Source of the DNA: Morchella semilibera
Lineage: Eukaryota; Ascomycota; Pezizomycetes; Pezizales; Morchellaceae
Direction: 5' to 3'
DNA: 64,000 bases
NCBI GenBank assembly: GCA_009192285.1
Contig: CM018603.1
Span: forward strand, 5,763,613 to 5,827,612
The stretch's first letter is position 1; each line of letters opens with the position of its first letter. Below, one piece after another: positions 31,658 through 44,793 of the stretch. The position numbers and the translations under genes are program-made. The notes under the pieces are model-generated. The model was not told the origin of the DNA. It saw only the letters and a list, made by a program, of their open reading frames with translations, and made no database searches.

Positions 31658-34600
31658 TTCCGGGAAAAGTATTTTATTTTTTATCTTAAGATTTTATTTT
31701 TTGACGGGTTAAAAATGTTCCTCTGACTGGATTCGGGTTTGGTGGTTTTTTTTTTCCTTGTGTTATGGTTTGCCTGGATCTGGATATGGAAGGGGGGAGG
31801 GCGGAGGGAAGGGGCGAGCGAGGTATGGCTTGCTGCGTTTCTGCGATTAAAATATAAGGGGAATGGAGCGGGACGATGAATGCGGAAGGGGGATGTCGGT
31901 CGTTGTATGGGAAGGGAAAGGGGTGTTGATTTTGGGGGTATTGGCGTTGCCTCCGTTATGGTTGCGCGGGAGTTCGGAAGGAAGGAGGAGAGACTCAAGT
32001 AAGAGAAGGGGGTGTGCGGGAGTACAAAAAAGGTGTGGATGGGATGGGTATAGATGGATGGATTGGGGGGGGGGGACCTTGACCAGGAAGCAGAGTAGGA
32101 ATTTTTTTTTTTTTCCCTTTAAAAAATTCCTATTCCTCTTCCTCTTCTCTTCTCTCACTCTCTTTTTCCTTTTTTTTTTTTTTTTTTTGCTTTTTCTTCT
32201 TTTTTTCCCGGAAAGGGGGGGGGGTGTGGTGGTAGTAGTGGTGGTGATAGTGTGCCTTGAAGGAAGGTGGCGGGTGTATGTATGTGTATGTGTATGGGGT
32301 GTGTATGTATGTATGTACTCTTTGATGTATGGTAGGATGCGCAGGCACAGGTCTGGGTGCGTGGGGACGAGACCTCCTAGGAGCTAGTGAGTGGGGGGAG
32401 GTGGTGGTTGGTTGGTTGAAGACGGGACGATCCTGCTGCTGCTGCTCCTGCTGCTGCTGCTGCTGGAGGCACATTCAATTCAAGTTAGCAACAATATCAG
32501 GGCTAGGGGATCGGTGAACGTGAATGGTGAACGGTGAAGGAACAGGGATAAGGGAGGGGGATAATTAAGATATGATCAAGAAAGAAAGCAAGCAAGCAAA
32601 GCAAAGCAAGCTACTGTAGAGTGAGTGTGAATGACCGACAGGCGGAAATATACTAGCAGGGTAAACAACTTGTTGGAGACACATACAATTCGTTACTGGT
32701 AATAGTACCTGATTTGCAGCAGCTCAGAGATATATGATATGGATATGGATGTTCTTAAATGGGCATTGCACAGAATGGGGAAAATGAAGTGGGTATTGTT
32801 AACAAGAATTTGATTTTTCACACTAGCCCAGTAAAGAAAAGGTTAAATATAAAAAAAGATTTTTTTAAAAAATAAAAAAAGTAAAAAAAATAAAAAAATA
32901 AAAAATAAAAACAACAACTTACGGATCAATGACGGAACTTGTAATGGTATATATCAGATCTGTAATCGCCCTAGGACTATTGTAACTATCAGGAAGTAGA
33001 TATACCGATCCTATTCGAAAAGTAGACCCCCTCGGCGTCTCCTAGGTTTCTCCGAAGGGCGTAACGCGGCTGTTGTGACGGGATGGGGTGGGGGATGGAT
33101 ATGGGGGGGGGGGGGGGGGGTGAGAGGAACAGAACAGACACGGATAGTGTCAAAATTTCAAGAGTCCAGAGGAGTAATAACGTTGCGTTGGGTGGCGCGT
33201 GCTTCCCTTTCGCTGGTTCTCGACGGTTCTGTTCTGTTCGGGGTAAGGGGGCACTGAAAGAAGACAAGCTGGGTGTCTGAAAAGGGCTGGGTGAATCGGC
33301 TTTCCTGCGTTGGTCGAGAGATATTCTCGGAAAGGGAAGGGTAGGACTTAAAAAAGGGAGCTCGCAGGCTTTAAAAGGACACCTTGACGTCTAGGAGAGT
33401 GAGAATCCAGATAAACACTACTCCTGATGAAGCTAGTCATAAGGTTCCTGCTGGCAGTTCTGCGTGTGACTAGAACGCTCTCAGGCATGCACTCTCCGCA
33501 CACGGTAATTTGTCACATCGTAACGCAGCAAGCCTCGCATGGGAAAACTGTTTCATATGCAGTCCGTTTCGAAATTGGTGCCAAAAAATCCTGCCAGCCA
33601 GCTTGCAAAATCGGCTCAGAATACCGCGCAAGGAACACCCCCAATGCAGTAAGTGCCAAGACTCTTTCTCTCCTCTCCTCTCTCTCCCCACCCCCCCCCC
33701 CCCCTCCAAAAGCTGCGGCTGTTGGGTTGCTAGCAGATGAAACCGGCTTTTGCGCGCTGCGAGCAGAAATCTCACGATAGATGCCGGCGCTTGATTATGG
33801 GTCTGAGCGACTAGGTTTTCTATACAATTGACCTTTTTTTTTTTTTTTTTTTTTTTTTTTGCTTCCTTTACACACATACATACACGGGCCGGCCCATTCA
33901 TACATGCAATCAATCAAGGCGAGGGGTAATTCTTGATGAGATGGCCAGCGGCGAAAATCTCTACGATCTCAACGGTCGAGCCCTGCCTAGAGCTAGCTGT
34001 AGGAGGAGGAGGAGGCGGGGGGGGGAAAAAGCAGCGGAAATGGCTGCCTAAGTCTTGCCTACACAGTCTTTACTTTTACTCATCAACTGAAAGTGCTAAA
34101 TACAGCTCTGATATCAGAGCCTGTGTCTATTATACGGACAGGACCGTACAGTGTACCCTACAATATTAGGTACATACTAAAAAATCTACAAACGAGACTG
34201 AACCACGCTTTCTTCCCGCCACAGCACACGGGACATCGGAGGCTTGGATCAAGGGTTCAGCCGTCCACTTTCTTTCCCGTGGGTAGCGAGACTAAAAAAT
34301 TCGACTTTAGGTAAGTAAAGTACATCTAACAGAGCTCTAGACACACCTCCTACTCGTTACACCACAAGATGGATGGAATAAATATCAGATGTGACCCGGC
34401 CAGGTACCGTTTCTGAATATTCTAAAGTCACCTGTTGCGGGGGAAAGATGGGGCTGTCCGAGTTGTAGATTAGAGTAGAGGCTACCTACAGTATGTATGC
34501 TGCTGCTGCTGCACCAGGCACCATAGTGGCAGTGAAGCGCGGGAGCAAGATAGAATTCGTAGCCTCAATCTCACGTCCGAAGTCTTGACCCTTTGCCGTA

Positions 34601-35258
34601 CTGCCGGGTTAGTGATGGAATGCTAAACTCCAAAGGGTTCACACCGAGAAAGGCAGTCGTTCTGAATTGTATTGGCGATTGGCCAAAATCGAATGATAGC
34701 TTTGCCTTTCCTTCCACCCCCCCCCCCTCCCTTAGCGTTTCGCAGCTGTATCGTCAGTCGACTTGTCACACAATTCTACACTCTCTACACCATCTGTTGG
34801 CTGAAAGTTGCTCCTGAAATATACACCCCTCACTCGTTTTACGCCTGCATTACCGCCTGCAACCCTACTGCATACCCGTCTCTTACTGTGTGCCTCCTTT
34901 ACACAATAGACTCCCAGGCGTCATATCCTCTCACTTCCCGCTGACTTCCATCTTTCCCGTTTCTTATATTTTCTCGTTTTCTCTGTTTCCCCATAGATTT
35001 TCACATACCCTTCGTTCATTTCTCTCCTTTTCCTACCGGGACATTTCCACGTTACAGGGCGCAGGTCGTTCAATCCCACCTGTTTATCAGCACCCCACGA
35101 TCTTTCCACGCGAGTGCATTTTTTTTTAACCACATCCAAAGGAAATTCCCCAACACCCCATCCCTCTGGCAGGCTTGCTTGTGGTACATCAAAATATCTT
35201 AATAATATACTCACTCTTTTAAACAAATCATCTCCGAAAATTATCCCGATTATCAGAC
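31658..35258. other. Intergenic, long MCM1 leader with simple-sequence tracts
   Basis: No gene supported. Tracts: poly-T/poly-A near 32100-32190, CTG triplets 32431-32465, A-rich 32850-32910, poly-G 33104-33120, poly-C around 33690-33706, poly-T 33833-33860. An AGGGCTAGGGG motif lies at 32499-32509. 34950-35258 is a pyrimidine-rich leader of the tetraspanin gene. Confidence 0.6.
32431..32465 (+). repeat. CTG triplet repeat
   Basis: About eleven CTG/CTC triplets in the MCM1 upstream region; noncoding as far as I can tell. Confidence 0.85.
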
Positions 35259-36145
35259 ATGGTCAACTCGGTCACAGCTTCCTATGTCGTTAGCGACTTC
35301 ATCTTCCTGGCTACTGGTGCGCTCCTTATCGCTGCAGGTGTGATCTGGGAAAAAGAGTTGTCAACGGAGCCAACTACGGAGTCAGTCGCGAGATTTTTGT
35401 TACTAAAAAATGCCCCACTAATGGGTACGGTCTTCTCCCCTAGCTCGTCCGTGGTACTCAAAGCTAACAATAACCTGGACACTACAGCCGTCATTGCGAA
35501 TGGTGCCCTCATTATTGCGGCCTTCTTGATCTCGTTGCCAGCATTTGCTTTGCCTACATCCCGCGGGTGGCTCAAGGCCCATGGATGGCTTGTTATGATT
35601 TGCGCGCTCTTCACTTTGGTTCTCGGCCTGAGTGAATGGCTACAGACTTTGACAACACGCGCGAATTTGGAGACGATCTGGGGTCAACAGAATAATATTA
35701 CCCAGAGCATTTTACAACAAAAGGTATATTTTTTTTCTCCCTCCCCGAATCCTTGTGGGCGCTTATAGTGGCGTGAGAATCGGTGTGAGATTCATGGGTT
35801 GTCATTCGGTCCAAAGCGCCTATAAACAAATATCTATAAATGGAAACTGACAACCCCTGCCTTGGAATATAGTTCGACTGCTGTGGATACATGAACAGCA
35901 CATCGCCTCAGTATGTTCTTGACAGCGTTTGTACGAGTGATATTGTAGCGGCTTCAAAAGAAGGCTGTGTCAGTGCCTTCTCAAGTTATTCGGAGAGGTG
36001 GTTGGGACTTCTCTTTACTGCTGCCTTTGGTGTTGTCGGAATGGACGCTGTTGTCATGCTCTGTGCCGGAATGCTCATCAAATACCGGAAAGAACAACTA
36101 CGCTACCGGCTCATCGACCAGAAATGGGGTGTTGGTAACATCTAA
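35259..36145 (+). CDS. Fungal tetraspanin
   Basis: Two exons (35259-35723, 35873-36145) encode 245 aa with four hydrophobic spans near residues 12-30, 75-97, 108-128 and 207-232. The large outer loop begins with F-D-C-C-G-Y (residues 156-161), the invariant CCG motif, directly at the exon junction, followed by two further Cys (S-V-C-T-S and E-G-C-V-S) suited to the disulfides of the loop. Fungal tetraspanins (Pls1, Tsp2, Tsp3 classes) organise membrane domains; Pls1 is needed for appressorium and ascospore germination pores. The class cannot be set from sequence alone, so no symbol is given. The C-terminal tail is short and basic. Confidence 0.85.
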
Positions 36146-38230
36146 ACGATACTCTGGGTAATCACAGGCTGGCAAGATATATGTTTAAACGAGCAGCGAC
36201 AGCATAGCGAGGGTTTTGCACATTTGTGACCGGCGTATCTGGGTATTGGGGCTCTCGTTACACTTTGGGCAGGGTTTATATGAAGAGTCAATTGGAGTTG
36301 GCGTGTAGAACTGGCAGCGATGTGGAAACTCTCCAACTAGGAAATAATTGTGGGCTGCATTGACCCGAGTGGATAAAATCTTCCCAACACGCAGAGGCAC
36401 CAACACTTTCTGGACCCTGGACTGGGATATTGTATCATTTTTTGCAGTATAACATTCTGACTTTCGTTTGCGCCCGCTTCCATACTATACATCTGGTTTG
36501 CAATAGTGTGTAGTGTCACGCTCCTCTTTGAGTATACTTTTCCCTTCACTTCTACACCCGATTTTTTTTACACCCATTGTTTTTTTTTAATGCGTGGTAT
36601 TTAGTAAAACACTTTTTTTTCGTCGGGATATTCCTATTATTGTTTTATATTTTTTTTCCTTCCCTGTTCCATTCTCTAGAAGAAGGACCTGTATATGTAT
36701 AAGTACACCAGCTATGATACCCCCTGAATTTTTAAAAATTAAAGAAATCGCAATTTACTGTTGGAACCGTGATTTCATGGGCAATTGGCGGTGATATTCC
36801 CGAATCCCCTTTTGATCAATCCAATATCAATAGCAACAGGGATATCAATATTATGTTTAGTAGAGGAATCATAACATACCTAGACCTTCAAAGCCAAAGA
36901 AATCCGTGCCCCACACATACAGTACCGAGACCTGCTGCCAGCGTGGATGATACGGCCCTAGGAGATCAGCGGAATCTCCACAAGCAACACCCTCCCCCCT
37001 TGCAGGCGTAGGTTACACGGGTATACCACTGAGGTCCAGTGGCTATATGTACTCCTCTTATACCTTGCACATTAACCTATCGGCAATCAAGGGGAATTTA
37101 AATAAACAAGTAAGTTAGTACCACTTTGATGACGCTTGCTGCGGATATAAAAAGCAAAAAACTCAGTAAATCGGCGCCCCCTACGATCATCGGACGGAGT
37201 GAAAGGGGCGATAACTATGCCGACAGAGATCATTATACGTGGAGTAGCCCATAGTACTGAGGTCACCTTCATGACGTCCGTCAAGCTGTGCATATGTACT
37301 CCACTTGTATTACTTCAGCTATGTAGCTCAAGGCTCGTGTTTTAGTATTTTTGTGCGTCAACTCCACGCCTGCAGAGTAGATATTCCAATGTGTAGCTTT
37401 GGGCAGTGGGGGGGGGGGGGGGGAAGTGGTTCACAAGATCATCTCCGTCCACCAGTGAAACAGTTCAATCCAGTATCCTAGTCGGCCTCCTTCTGTGTAT
37501 GCTAGTTCCCGCAGCTCGCAGTTACCACCGTTTTTTTTGAAACTCGAAGGGCCCCAACCAGCTACCCGTATCGATTGAGGTGCCAATTGCAGGTCTAGAC
37601 TTCTAATAGTGGTAACCGGCGTCGAAGAGGCCCATGTGCTCTGGGGGATGCTGGCCGTGGATGTCATAGTGCGACCACGTGAACGCAAAAGCTGCATCTG
37701 ACGGGGTGTTTTCGAGGTTTGATGGTGCCGGCTATTGAAGTGTAAAAGGGTTATGGTAGTGAATTGTCACGTTATCCATGATCTATATCATGGTATTTTT
37801 TTTCTAATGTGTGAATGTGAAAACCTCAGTTTTATAACCTCACTTCTATATCCGCGGTCCCAATTCAAAGCACGGACGTGTTCAATTATTCGCACGATAA
37901 AGGAGGTTGGCACTTTCAAGGGTAAATCATGGGAGGAAAAAAAAACTTAAAGGTGATACCGGCCGCTTGGTTGACTCACGCCGGTTCTCAATCCGAACAT
38001 GCTAAACTTGATGTTGTTTGCAGAAAGACGAGTGATATCTGATGAATCAAAGAACCATGGCTTAGTCACCAGGTCCTAGCAACCGTGGGGCTTCGACACC
38101 GCAAACACCAAACCATCTTTGTACGTATCACCCCCCAGCTCTCCATCGACGAATCCCCACGGCCGAATAATCTAAGTCAGCAATCTCGCTACCTTATACC
38201 GGATAGAATTTCGAATTTTCAGTAGGAAAG
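36146..38230. other. Intergenic
   Basis: No gene recognised. It contains a G-run at about 37408-37423 and pyrimidine runs around 36560-36660. Confidence 0.55.
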
Positions 38231-39307
38231 ATGTCAGGTTCGTCGATGGCCCAGTTGGTTGTGGCAGCTCGGGGGTGCTTGGAGGGGTAGTTGCTGATGA
38301 GTGCGGGCAACAGGTAGCGCCGGTTTCGACAGACATATTACCATCTTCTCGGATACAGGAAGATTGTATCAAGTTGGTTCGTATCATTTCCTAGATAGTT
38401 TGATGAATGATAGTTGGGTAGATGCTAGATGGGAAGATGGAGGCTGATTTAGTTGAGCAGAATATGCTTTCAAGGCTATCACAGCTGCAAATATCACCTC
38501 CATCGGAGTCAGAGGCAAGGACTGCGCTGTAGTTATCTCGCAGAAGAAAGTCCCAGTACGTTCCACCCTGCCACTTGTTACTCTCTCCCGCGGCTGTGGG
38601 GATGTTTGAGGGTATCACCAGCCTACGAGCTAACTAACCAGACGAACCTACAAATAGGACAAGCTTCTTGACCCGGCATCTGTCACATATGTTTTCCAGC
38701 TTTCACCATCCGTCGGATGTGTCATGACCGGCTCTATTGCCGATGCTCGTGCGTCAGTTACTCGTGCTCGCGGTGAAGCGGCCGAGTTCAGATACAAGTA
38801 CGGTTACGAAATGCCATGCGACGTCCTAGCAAAGAGACTCGCAAACATCAATCAGGTGTATACCCAACGTGTAGGTCTCCCTTGTAGTTTTTATTGGCCG
38901 AATAATCCTGCACCTCCCAATTATTGACACATAAAAAAAAGGCCTACATGCGTCCCCTCGGTGTCTCCATGACATTAATCTCTATTGATGATGAGAATGG
39001 CCCGCAACTCTTTAAGACTGACCCGGCTGGGTACTATGTGGGATACAAAGCTACTGCGTCTGGTCCCAAACAGCAGGAGGCCCTCAATCACCTTGAGAAG
39101 AAGCTCAAGAATAAGGAATGTGCTGGCGGCGACTGGAAAGAGGTCGTAGAACTTGGCATCTCTGCACTGAGCGCGGTATTGAGTGTAGACTTTAAGAGTG
39201 GAGAGGTCGAAGTTGGTGTCGTTGGGGCTGAGGGGAAGCCTGGCTTTAGAAAATTGACTATCGATGAGATCGACGAGAGGCTACAGAGCATTGCAGATAA
39301 GGATTAG
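38231..39307 (+). CDS. SCL1: 20S proteasome subunit alpha1 (Scl1/PSMA6)
   Basis: Five exons (38231-38237, 38314-38376, 38461-38555, 38658-38870, 38942-39307) give 247 aa. The first exon is only 7 nt (Met-Ser-G). The spliced N terminus [12 protein letters not shown] and G-R-L-Y-Q-V-E-Y-A-F-K-A-I is the proteasome alpha signature. [13 protein letters not shown] and [20 protein letters not shown] pick out alpha1. It forms part of the outer ring gating substrate entry. Exon 3 starts right after an unusual TTGAGCAG acceptor; all frames agree. Family length is 245-255, so the model is complete. Confidence 0.95.
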
Positions 39308-40358
39308 GCTAATCTGGGGAAGCATGAAAGAGGATAAGGTAGCATATCTGTTTTTTTTTACCCTATGGGGTCTGCTTGTAAACCTTTCAAACTTACGTGT
39401 CTTGGAATTAAATCACTACGTCTGATAGAGAGACATCTTATCATACCCAAAGAAACCAATCTAAGGAAAATTCCCGGTTTTGAGGTTATCTAATGCTATA
39501 TACATACTGTATAGAACCGGGTGAGTTCGTAAGAGGGGATCTCCCACATGCAATGCTGTCTGGATGATGAGTCTAACTTTTAATAAGAAACCTGGCTCTC
39601 AAAGACAGACCCCTGCAAAACCACATAGCTCAACCTCATTGCTGGGAAGAGAAACACAGGACGTGAAAACGTGAAACATTGCCCGTGCCCTGAGATGGCC
39701 CCGAAGATTCCCTCGGGCGAAACCGTAGGTCAGGCAGGCGGTACTAGCCGAGGTCCGGGGGCCCGTGCCTGTTTGGCCGAGTGTCAAAAACATGTGCCGA
39801 TACCTACCCGTGATAAGATGCGATACAGGGATAACGTCATATCAGATACTCAATTGTACAAAAAGCTATCGAGTAATCCTATCAATCCCCAAAGAGAAAA
39901 AAAAAATACCGTTGGATACGAATTGAACGAGCAGGGGAGGCAGGAGGATATGATGGGCCTGAGGGGTTTGCGTATTTCCGCATCCTCATGTCCGAGATGG
40001 AGGAGGACGGTGTTACCTTTGGGAGGGGCACGGTATTGGTTTCGGGTGGAGGGGATTGGTTTTGAGCACACCTGCGACGATAACCGGTGGGGAATAGGCG
40101 ATAATCGTTCTACATCTGGACAATGCACGCCTTCCCACGGCTATCAGATGTTAGTAAACTAAAGGTAACTCCTCAAGGAGGTACCAGGACAACAACCGAA
40201 TAAATGCCCTTCTGTCCGGAATAAAATCACAAGCACTCGCCCTCCGTCCGTAATCGTTATTAAGTCTGGTAACTCTGAAGGTGTGAAATCCTTTATTATC
40301 TCTCTACCAATACTTTGAACGGACAGAGGAAAGAACCCAACTAAAACAGACGGAAAAA
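39308..40358. other. Intergenic, SCL1 | malate synthase
   Basis: Holds the malate synthase promoter. An open frame 39671-40162 has no family resemblance and I do not call it. Confidence 0.55.
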
Positions 40359-42412
40359 ATGGCCTCTATCGAATCCCTCCTTGAAGGCGTCCAGATACTG
40401 GGAAAGATCAGTGACAGCCACCGCAAGATTCTAACAAAGGAAGCTTGTGCTTTCCTTGCAACCCTCCACAGGACCTTCAACCCAACTCGCAAGCAACTTC
40501 TTCAGCGCCGTGTCGATCGTCAAGCTGAGATTGACAAAGGTGTCCTTCCTACCTTTCTTCCAGAGACCAAGCACATCCGTGAGGATGATGCTTGGAGGGG
40601 AGCGGACCCAGCCCCTGGTCTCGTAGACAGGAGGGTAGAGATTACTGGACCAACAGACAGGAAGATGGTTGTGAATGCACTGAACTCGGATGTTTGGACA
40701 TACATGGCCGATTTTGAAGGTAAATACCTTACTTCTGGCTTTAGAAACCCAACTGGTCACTATCCGCTGTTATTGATAATTTATGCTGACTGGTTGGTTG
40801 AAGATTCTAACTCTCCCACATGGGATAACATGGTCAATGGTCAAGTTAATCTTTATGACGCTATTCGCCGGGAGATTGACTTCAACCTCAACGGAAAGGA
40901 CTACAAACTCCGCACTGATAAAGCCCTCCCTACTCTTATTGTCCGGTGAGTAATATGACATCCTACTGTACTAGTATTTACTAAAGTATCACAGTCCTCG
41001 AGGCTGGCATCTTGAGGAGAGACATTTCGTTGTTGACGGAGAAGCTATTTCTGGCGGTTTGTTCGATTTCGGTCTATACTTTTTCCATAATGCAAAGAAA
41101 CTCATCGAGAACGGCCACGGGCCATACTTCTACCTCCCTAAGATGGAATCGCACCTCGAGGCAAGACTGTGGAACGATGTCTTTAACCTTGGACAGGACA
41201 CTATTGGGCTTCAAAGAGGTACTATCAGAGGTACAGTATTGATTGAGACCATTTTGGCTGTCTTCGAAATGGATGAGGTGGGTTAAATCTTCCCCCTTAG
41301 TTATTGAAAAAACGAGTATAGCTGATTTTGTTCCTTTACGAATAGATTATCTACGAGCTCCGCCAGCACAGCTCAGGCCTCAACTGTGGACGTTGGGATT
41401 ATATCTTCAGTGTCATCAAGAAGTTCAGAAATAACTCTCAGTTTATCCTCCCCGACAGAAGCGCTGTTACTATGACTGTGCCTTTTATGGAGGCATATGT
41501 TAAGTTGTTGATCAAGACTTGCCATCGCAGAGGCGTTCATGCCATGGTTAGTACTCCAAAATTATACTAGTACTGATAGCAATTTACTGACTTGAATAGG
41601 GCGGAATGGCTGCACAAATCCCTATCAAAGATGATGCTGAGGCAAACAAAAAGGCTATGGAGGGTGTCTACGCAGACAAGCTGCGTGAGGTTCGTGCTGG
41701 TCATGAGTATGTTACTTACCTCAGCCTGTGCTTCTATAACTTCAATATGGGTAGTTGCTAACTTCCTTATAGTGGAACCTGGTATTTACACATCAATAAT
41801 CATCATCTGGTCGGGATAGAGGGCTGACATTCGTTTTTAGGGTTGCTCACCCCGCATTGGCAAAAATTGCTACAGATGTGTTTAACAAGCACATGCCTAC
41901 ACCCAACCAGATCTTCAAGCGCCGTGAGGATGTATCTATAACATCAAACGACCTTTTGAATATGAACATGCCCGGAACGATCACCGAAGAAGGGATCCGC
42001 AAGAACATCGACATTGGTCTAGGATACATGGAGGGATGGCTCCGTGCAGTTGGTTGCGTGCCACTTAACTACCTCATGGAAGATGCCGCAACTGCCGAAG
42101 TTTCACGCTCTCAGGTGAGCTCCTTTCATTCCCTAGATACTTTGATCAAACCCTGACAGAAAGCAGCTTTGGCAATGGGCCAAGCATGGAATCTCAACAG
42201 CAGAGGGCAAGAAGATCACCAAAGAATACAACCTGCAGCTCCTCCAGGAAGCTACAGAGCGCCTCTCAAGTAAGGCAGCGCCTGGCAACAAGTACCATCT
42301 CGCTTCAAGATATTTTGCAACTCAAATTACGGGGGAGGACTATGCGGACTTCTTGACGACTCTCTTGTATAATGAGATCGTGACTGTGGGCAGTACTGCG
42401 GCTAAGCTATAG
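40359..42412 (+). CDS. MLS1: Malate synthase, glyoxysomal/peroxisomal
   Basis: Eight exons (40359-40719, 40804-40945, 40995-41277, 41346-41546, 41600-41706, 41773-41781, 41841-42114, 42167-42412) encode 540 aa, the family length. The signature [16 protein letters not shown] and the later G-H-D-G-T-W-V-A-H-P are intact. The enzyme condenses glyoxylate with acetyl-CoA to malate, the second unique step of the glyoxylate cycle needed for growth on fatty acids or acetate. The C terminus A-K-L is a PTS1 peroxisomal signal. Exon 6 is only 9 nt and encodes part of D-G-T-W. Intron 1 (84 nt) has no stop and keeps frame, so retention would insert 28 residues. Orthologues: acuE in Aspergillus, MLS1 in yeast. 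Confidence 0.96.
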
Positions 42413-43066
42413 TTTTTTTACCCGTCGCTTTTGTTTCCATCTTATTTCGGGGGTTATTTTGCTTTCATTTTATGTTTTGCGTTCCTTTTTCTTAGCGGAT
42501 GGTAGTAAAATTTGAGGGGTTATGAGCTCATTAGTAACGGTAATGGTGATGTTCCTTTGGGCTATCTCGCAACTCGGTCAAAAAATCCTCAGATGTTTAA
42601 AAGTTGGTTCAGGGGTTTTAGAGGGGACTGGACTAAAGGGTAGTCGAAGGTACTGCCATGTACGTTATCTAGCGGGTTTATGCCATGTGGAAACGAATAA
42701 TTGATTTTACCGTTTTGAGCAATTGTAATATTTCGATTGCAAGCATTTCGGTCTATTGAGGCTCTGTGTTCATGTATCTTAGACCCGCATGACCGGATAG
42801 CGCTAAAAACGTGGGGTGAAGGCGGGGCGTAGTGACTCAAATTTCGATGTCGCGATTTCAGTACAAATTTTTTCTGTACAAGATTCCCTCCGAATTCCTC
42901 AATTGCCCAATTCTTTGAGCTTATCCAGTGAAAATTAAGTTTTTATACAAAGAAAAAAAACCTATCTTGCAAGGTTTGTAACTCACTATTTAAGCGTATG
43001 ATCTGGAAGTTTGTCTTTTGACCTTGAACTGACTCTTTAGGATCCAAGTTTTACTAGATACCCACA
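42413..43066. other. Intergenic, malate synthase | SER1
   Basis: No gene found; carries the SER1 promoter and the malate synthase 3' region. Confidence 0.6.
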
Positions 43067-44474
43067 ATGCCCTCTCGTGAAGAAATCTCCCATTTTGGTG
43101 CCGGACCTGCCCGTCTGCCTACTTCAGTTCTCTCCCGCGCCTCCGTTTCCATCTTGAATCACGAAGATACTGGTCTTGGCCTTGCTGAGCACTCTCACCG
43201 TTCAGCACTCTGCGGAAAGATTGTCACCGATGCCGCGGATTCCCTAAAAACCCTTTTATCTATTCCCGACGGCTACTCAGTAATCTTCATGCAGGGTGGA
43301 GGAACCTCCCAGTTCTCTTGTGTGGTATATAACCTTCTTGGATACTGGGTGCAGCGGGAACTCAACAACTCAAACAACGACATTGATGCTGTGCGCCGGA
43401 AGCTTCTGGACTCCAAGATAGACTATCTTGTCACTGGAACATGGAGTAAGAAGGCAAGCGAGGAAGCTTCAAGACTTGTAGGAGAGTCGATGGTGAACGT
43501 TGCTGTCAATGCGAAGGAGGCCAATGGCGGAAAGTATGAAAGGATTCCTGCAGAGGACACATGGAAGCTCACGGAGAAGGAAAAGAGCATCTTCACCTAC
43601 TTCTGTGACAATGAGACTGTTGATGGTGTTGAGTTCCCGGCTTTCCCATCTGTGTTGGCTCAGGAGAAGGAGAGACTAGTTGTTGCCGATATGAGCAGCA
43701 ACATCTTGAGCAGGAGAGTTGATGTTAGCAAGTATGCAGTGATCTTTGTAAGCTCTATTCCCCCTTCTAAAATTTGTTGGATATAAAAATTTTAACTCTA
43801 GTAGGCTGGAGCACAAAAAAATGTTGGCTCCACAGGTCTCACCATGGTCATAATCCGCAACGATATTCTCGCAAACCAGCCAACCCTTCAGACTCAGCGT
43901 ACCCTTGGGGTCCCTATTCAGCCCATCATGTTTGACTACAAGACACTTGCCAAGAACGGTTCACTCTACAACACTCTACCCATCTTTGATGTTTGGATCG
44001 CCAAGGAGGTTATGCAGGATCTGATCGCCGGTGGTGGTATCGAAAAGCAGGAGGAGATTTCCGGAAGGAAGAGTGTGTATTACTTTCTCGTACCATCTTT
44101 TTCTGGGGCTATGATCTAATCAATATTCTTGTTCGTAGGCGATAAGCTTTACGCTGCTCTGGAAGAGTCACCGGAGATTTATAAGATTGTCACTGTACCG
44201 GGTTCTAGGTCGCGCATGAACATATGCTACCGCATCGCTGGCGAGGGCCTTGAGGAAGAATTCGTCAAGCTCGCTGTGAAGAAAGGAATGACTGGGTTGA
44301 AGGGACATCGCAGTGTAGGTGGTATCAGAATTAGCAACTGTAAGGATCCCTATCCGACTCTCCCTGTTGATTGATTAAGTCTGACTGTTGCCTTTAGATA
44401 ACTCCATCACCGAGGAGGAAACAGATAAGCTCTCGGCATACATCAGGGAGTTTGCGCAGAGTCACAAGGCATAG
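43067..44474 (+). CDS. SER1: Phosphoserine aminotransferase
   Basis: Four exons (43067-43747, 43805-44072, 44139-44339, 44398-44474) give 408 aa. It opens with H-F-G-A-G-P-A-R-L-P and has F-M-Q-G-G-G-T-S-Q-F, T-G-T-W-S-K-K-A, D-M-S-S-N-I-L-S-R and A-G-A-Q-K-N-V-G, whose Lys binds pyridoxal phosphate. S-R-M-N-I-C-Y and H-R-S-V-G-G-I-R-I-S form the C-terminal phosphate-contact region. The class V enzyme converts 3-phosphohydroxypyruvate and glutamate to phosphoserine and 2-oxoglutarate in cytosolic serine synthesis. The PLP lysine exon starts immediately after intron 1. Confidence 0.95.
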
Positions 44475-44793
44475 ACATAACTTTTCTGCATTCTTAGGAG
44501 GTGAATAAGAAATATGTACCGGCAATATTTGGAAGCATAATATCTCACTCGACGACTAAAGATGGAATTTTATAGCTCCGATTAGACAATTATTCTACCA
44601 TCCATGAGCCATCACCATAGGTGTAGACTTTATTGATACCAAATTACCCCCTCCGTCGTAGTAGTAATACATTTACAACTTTCGGAAAAGTAAAGACAAC
44701 GAGGCGCATATATACAAAAATCCCATAAATCAAACCCTTTCAAAGCCTTACACAAAAAAACAAGAATAAAGGTTATTATCATAATATAGAACT
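44475..44793. other. Short convergent intergenic region
   Basis: 319 bp between the SER1 and SDA1 3' ends; only A-rich untranslated-type sequence seen. Confidence 0.6.

Noticed and set aside
33427-33780. 117-codon frame next to a poly-C run
   Set aside because: Runs through poly-C as poly-Pro; no homology signal.
39671-40162. 163-codon frame upstream of malate synthase
   Set aside because: No recognisable motif, odd composition, no splice support; probably random.
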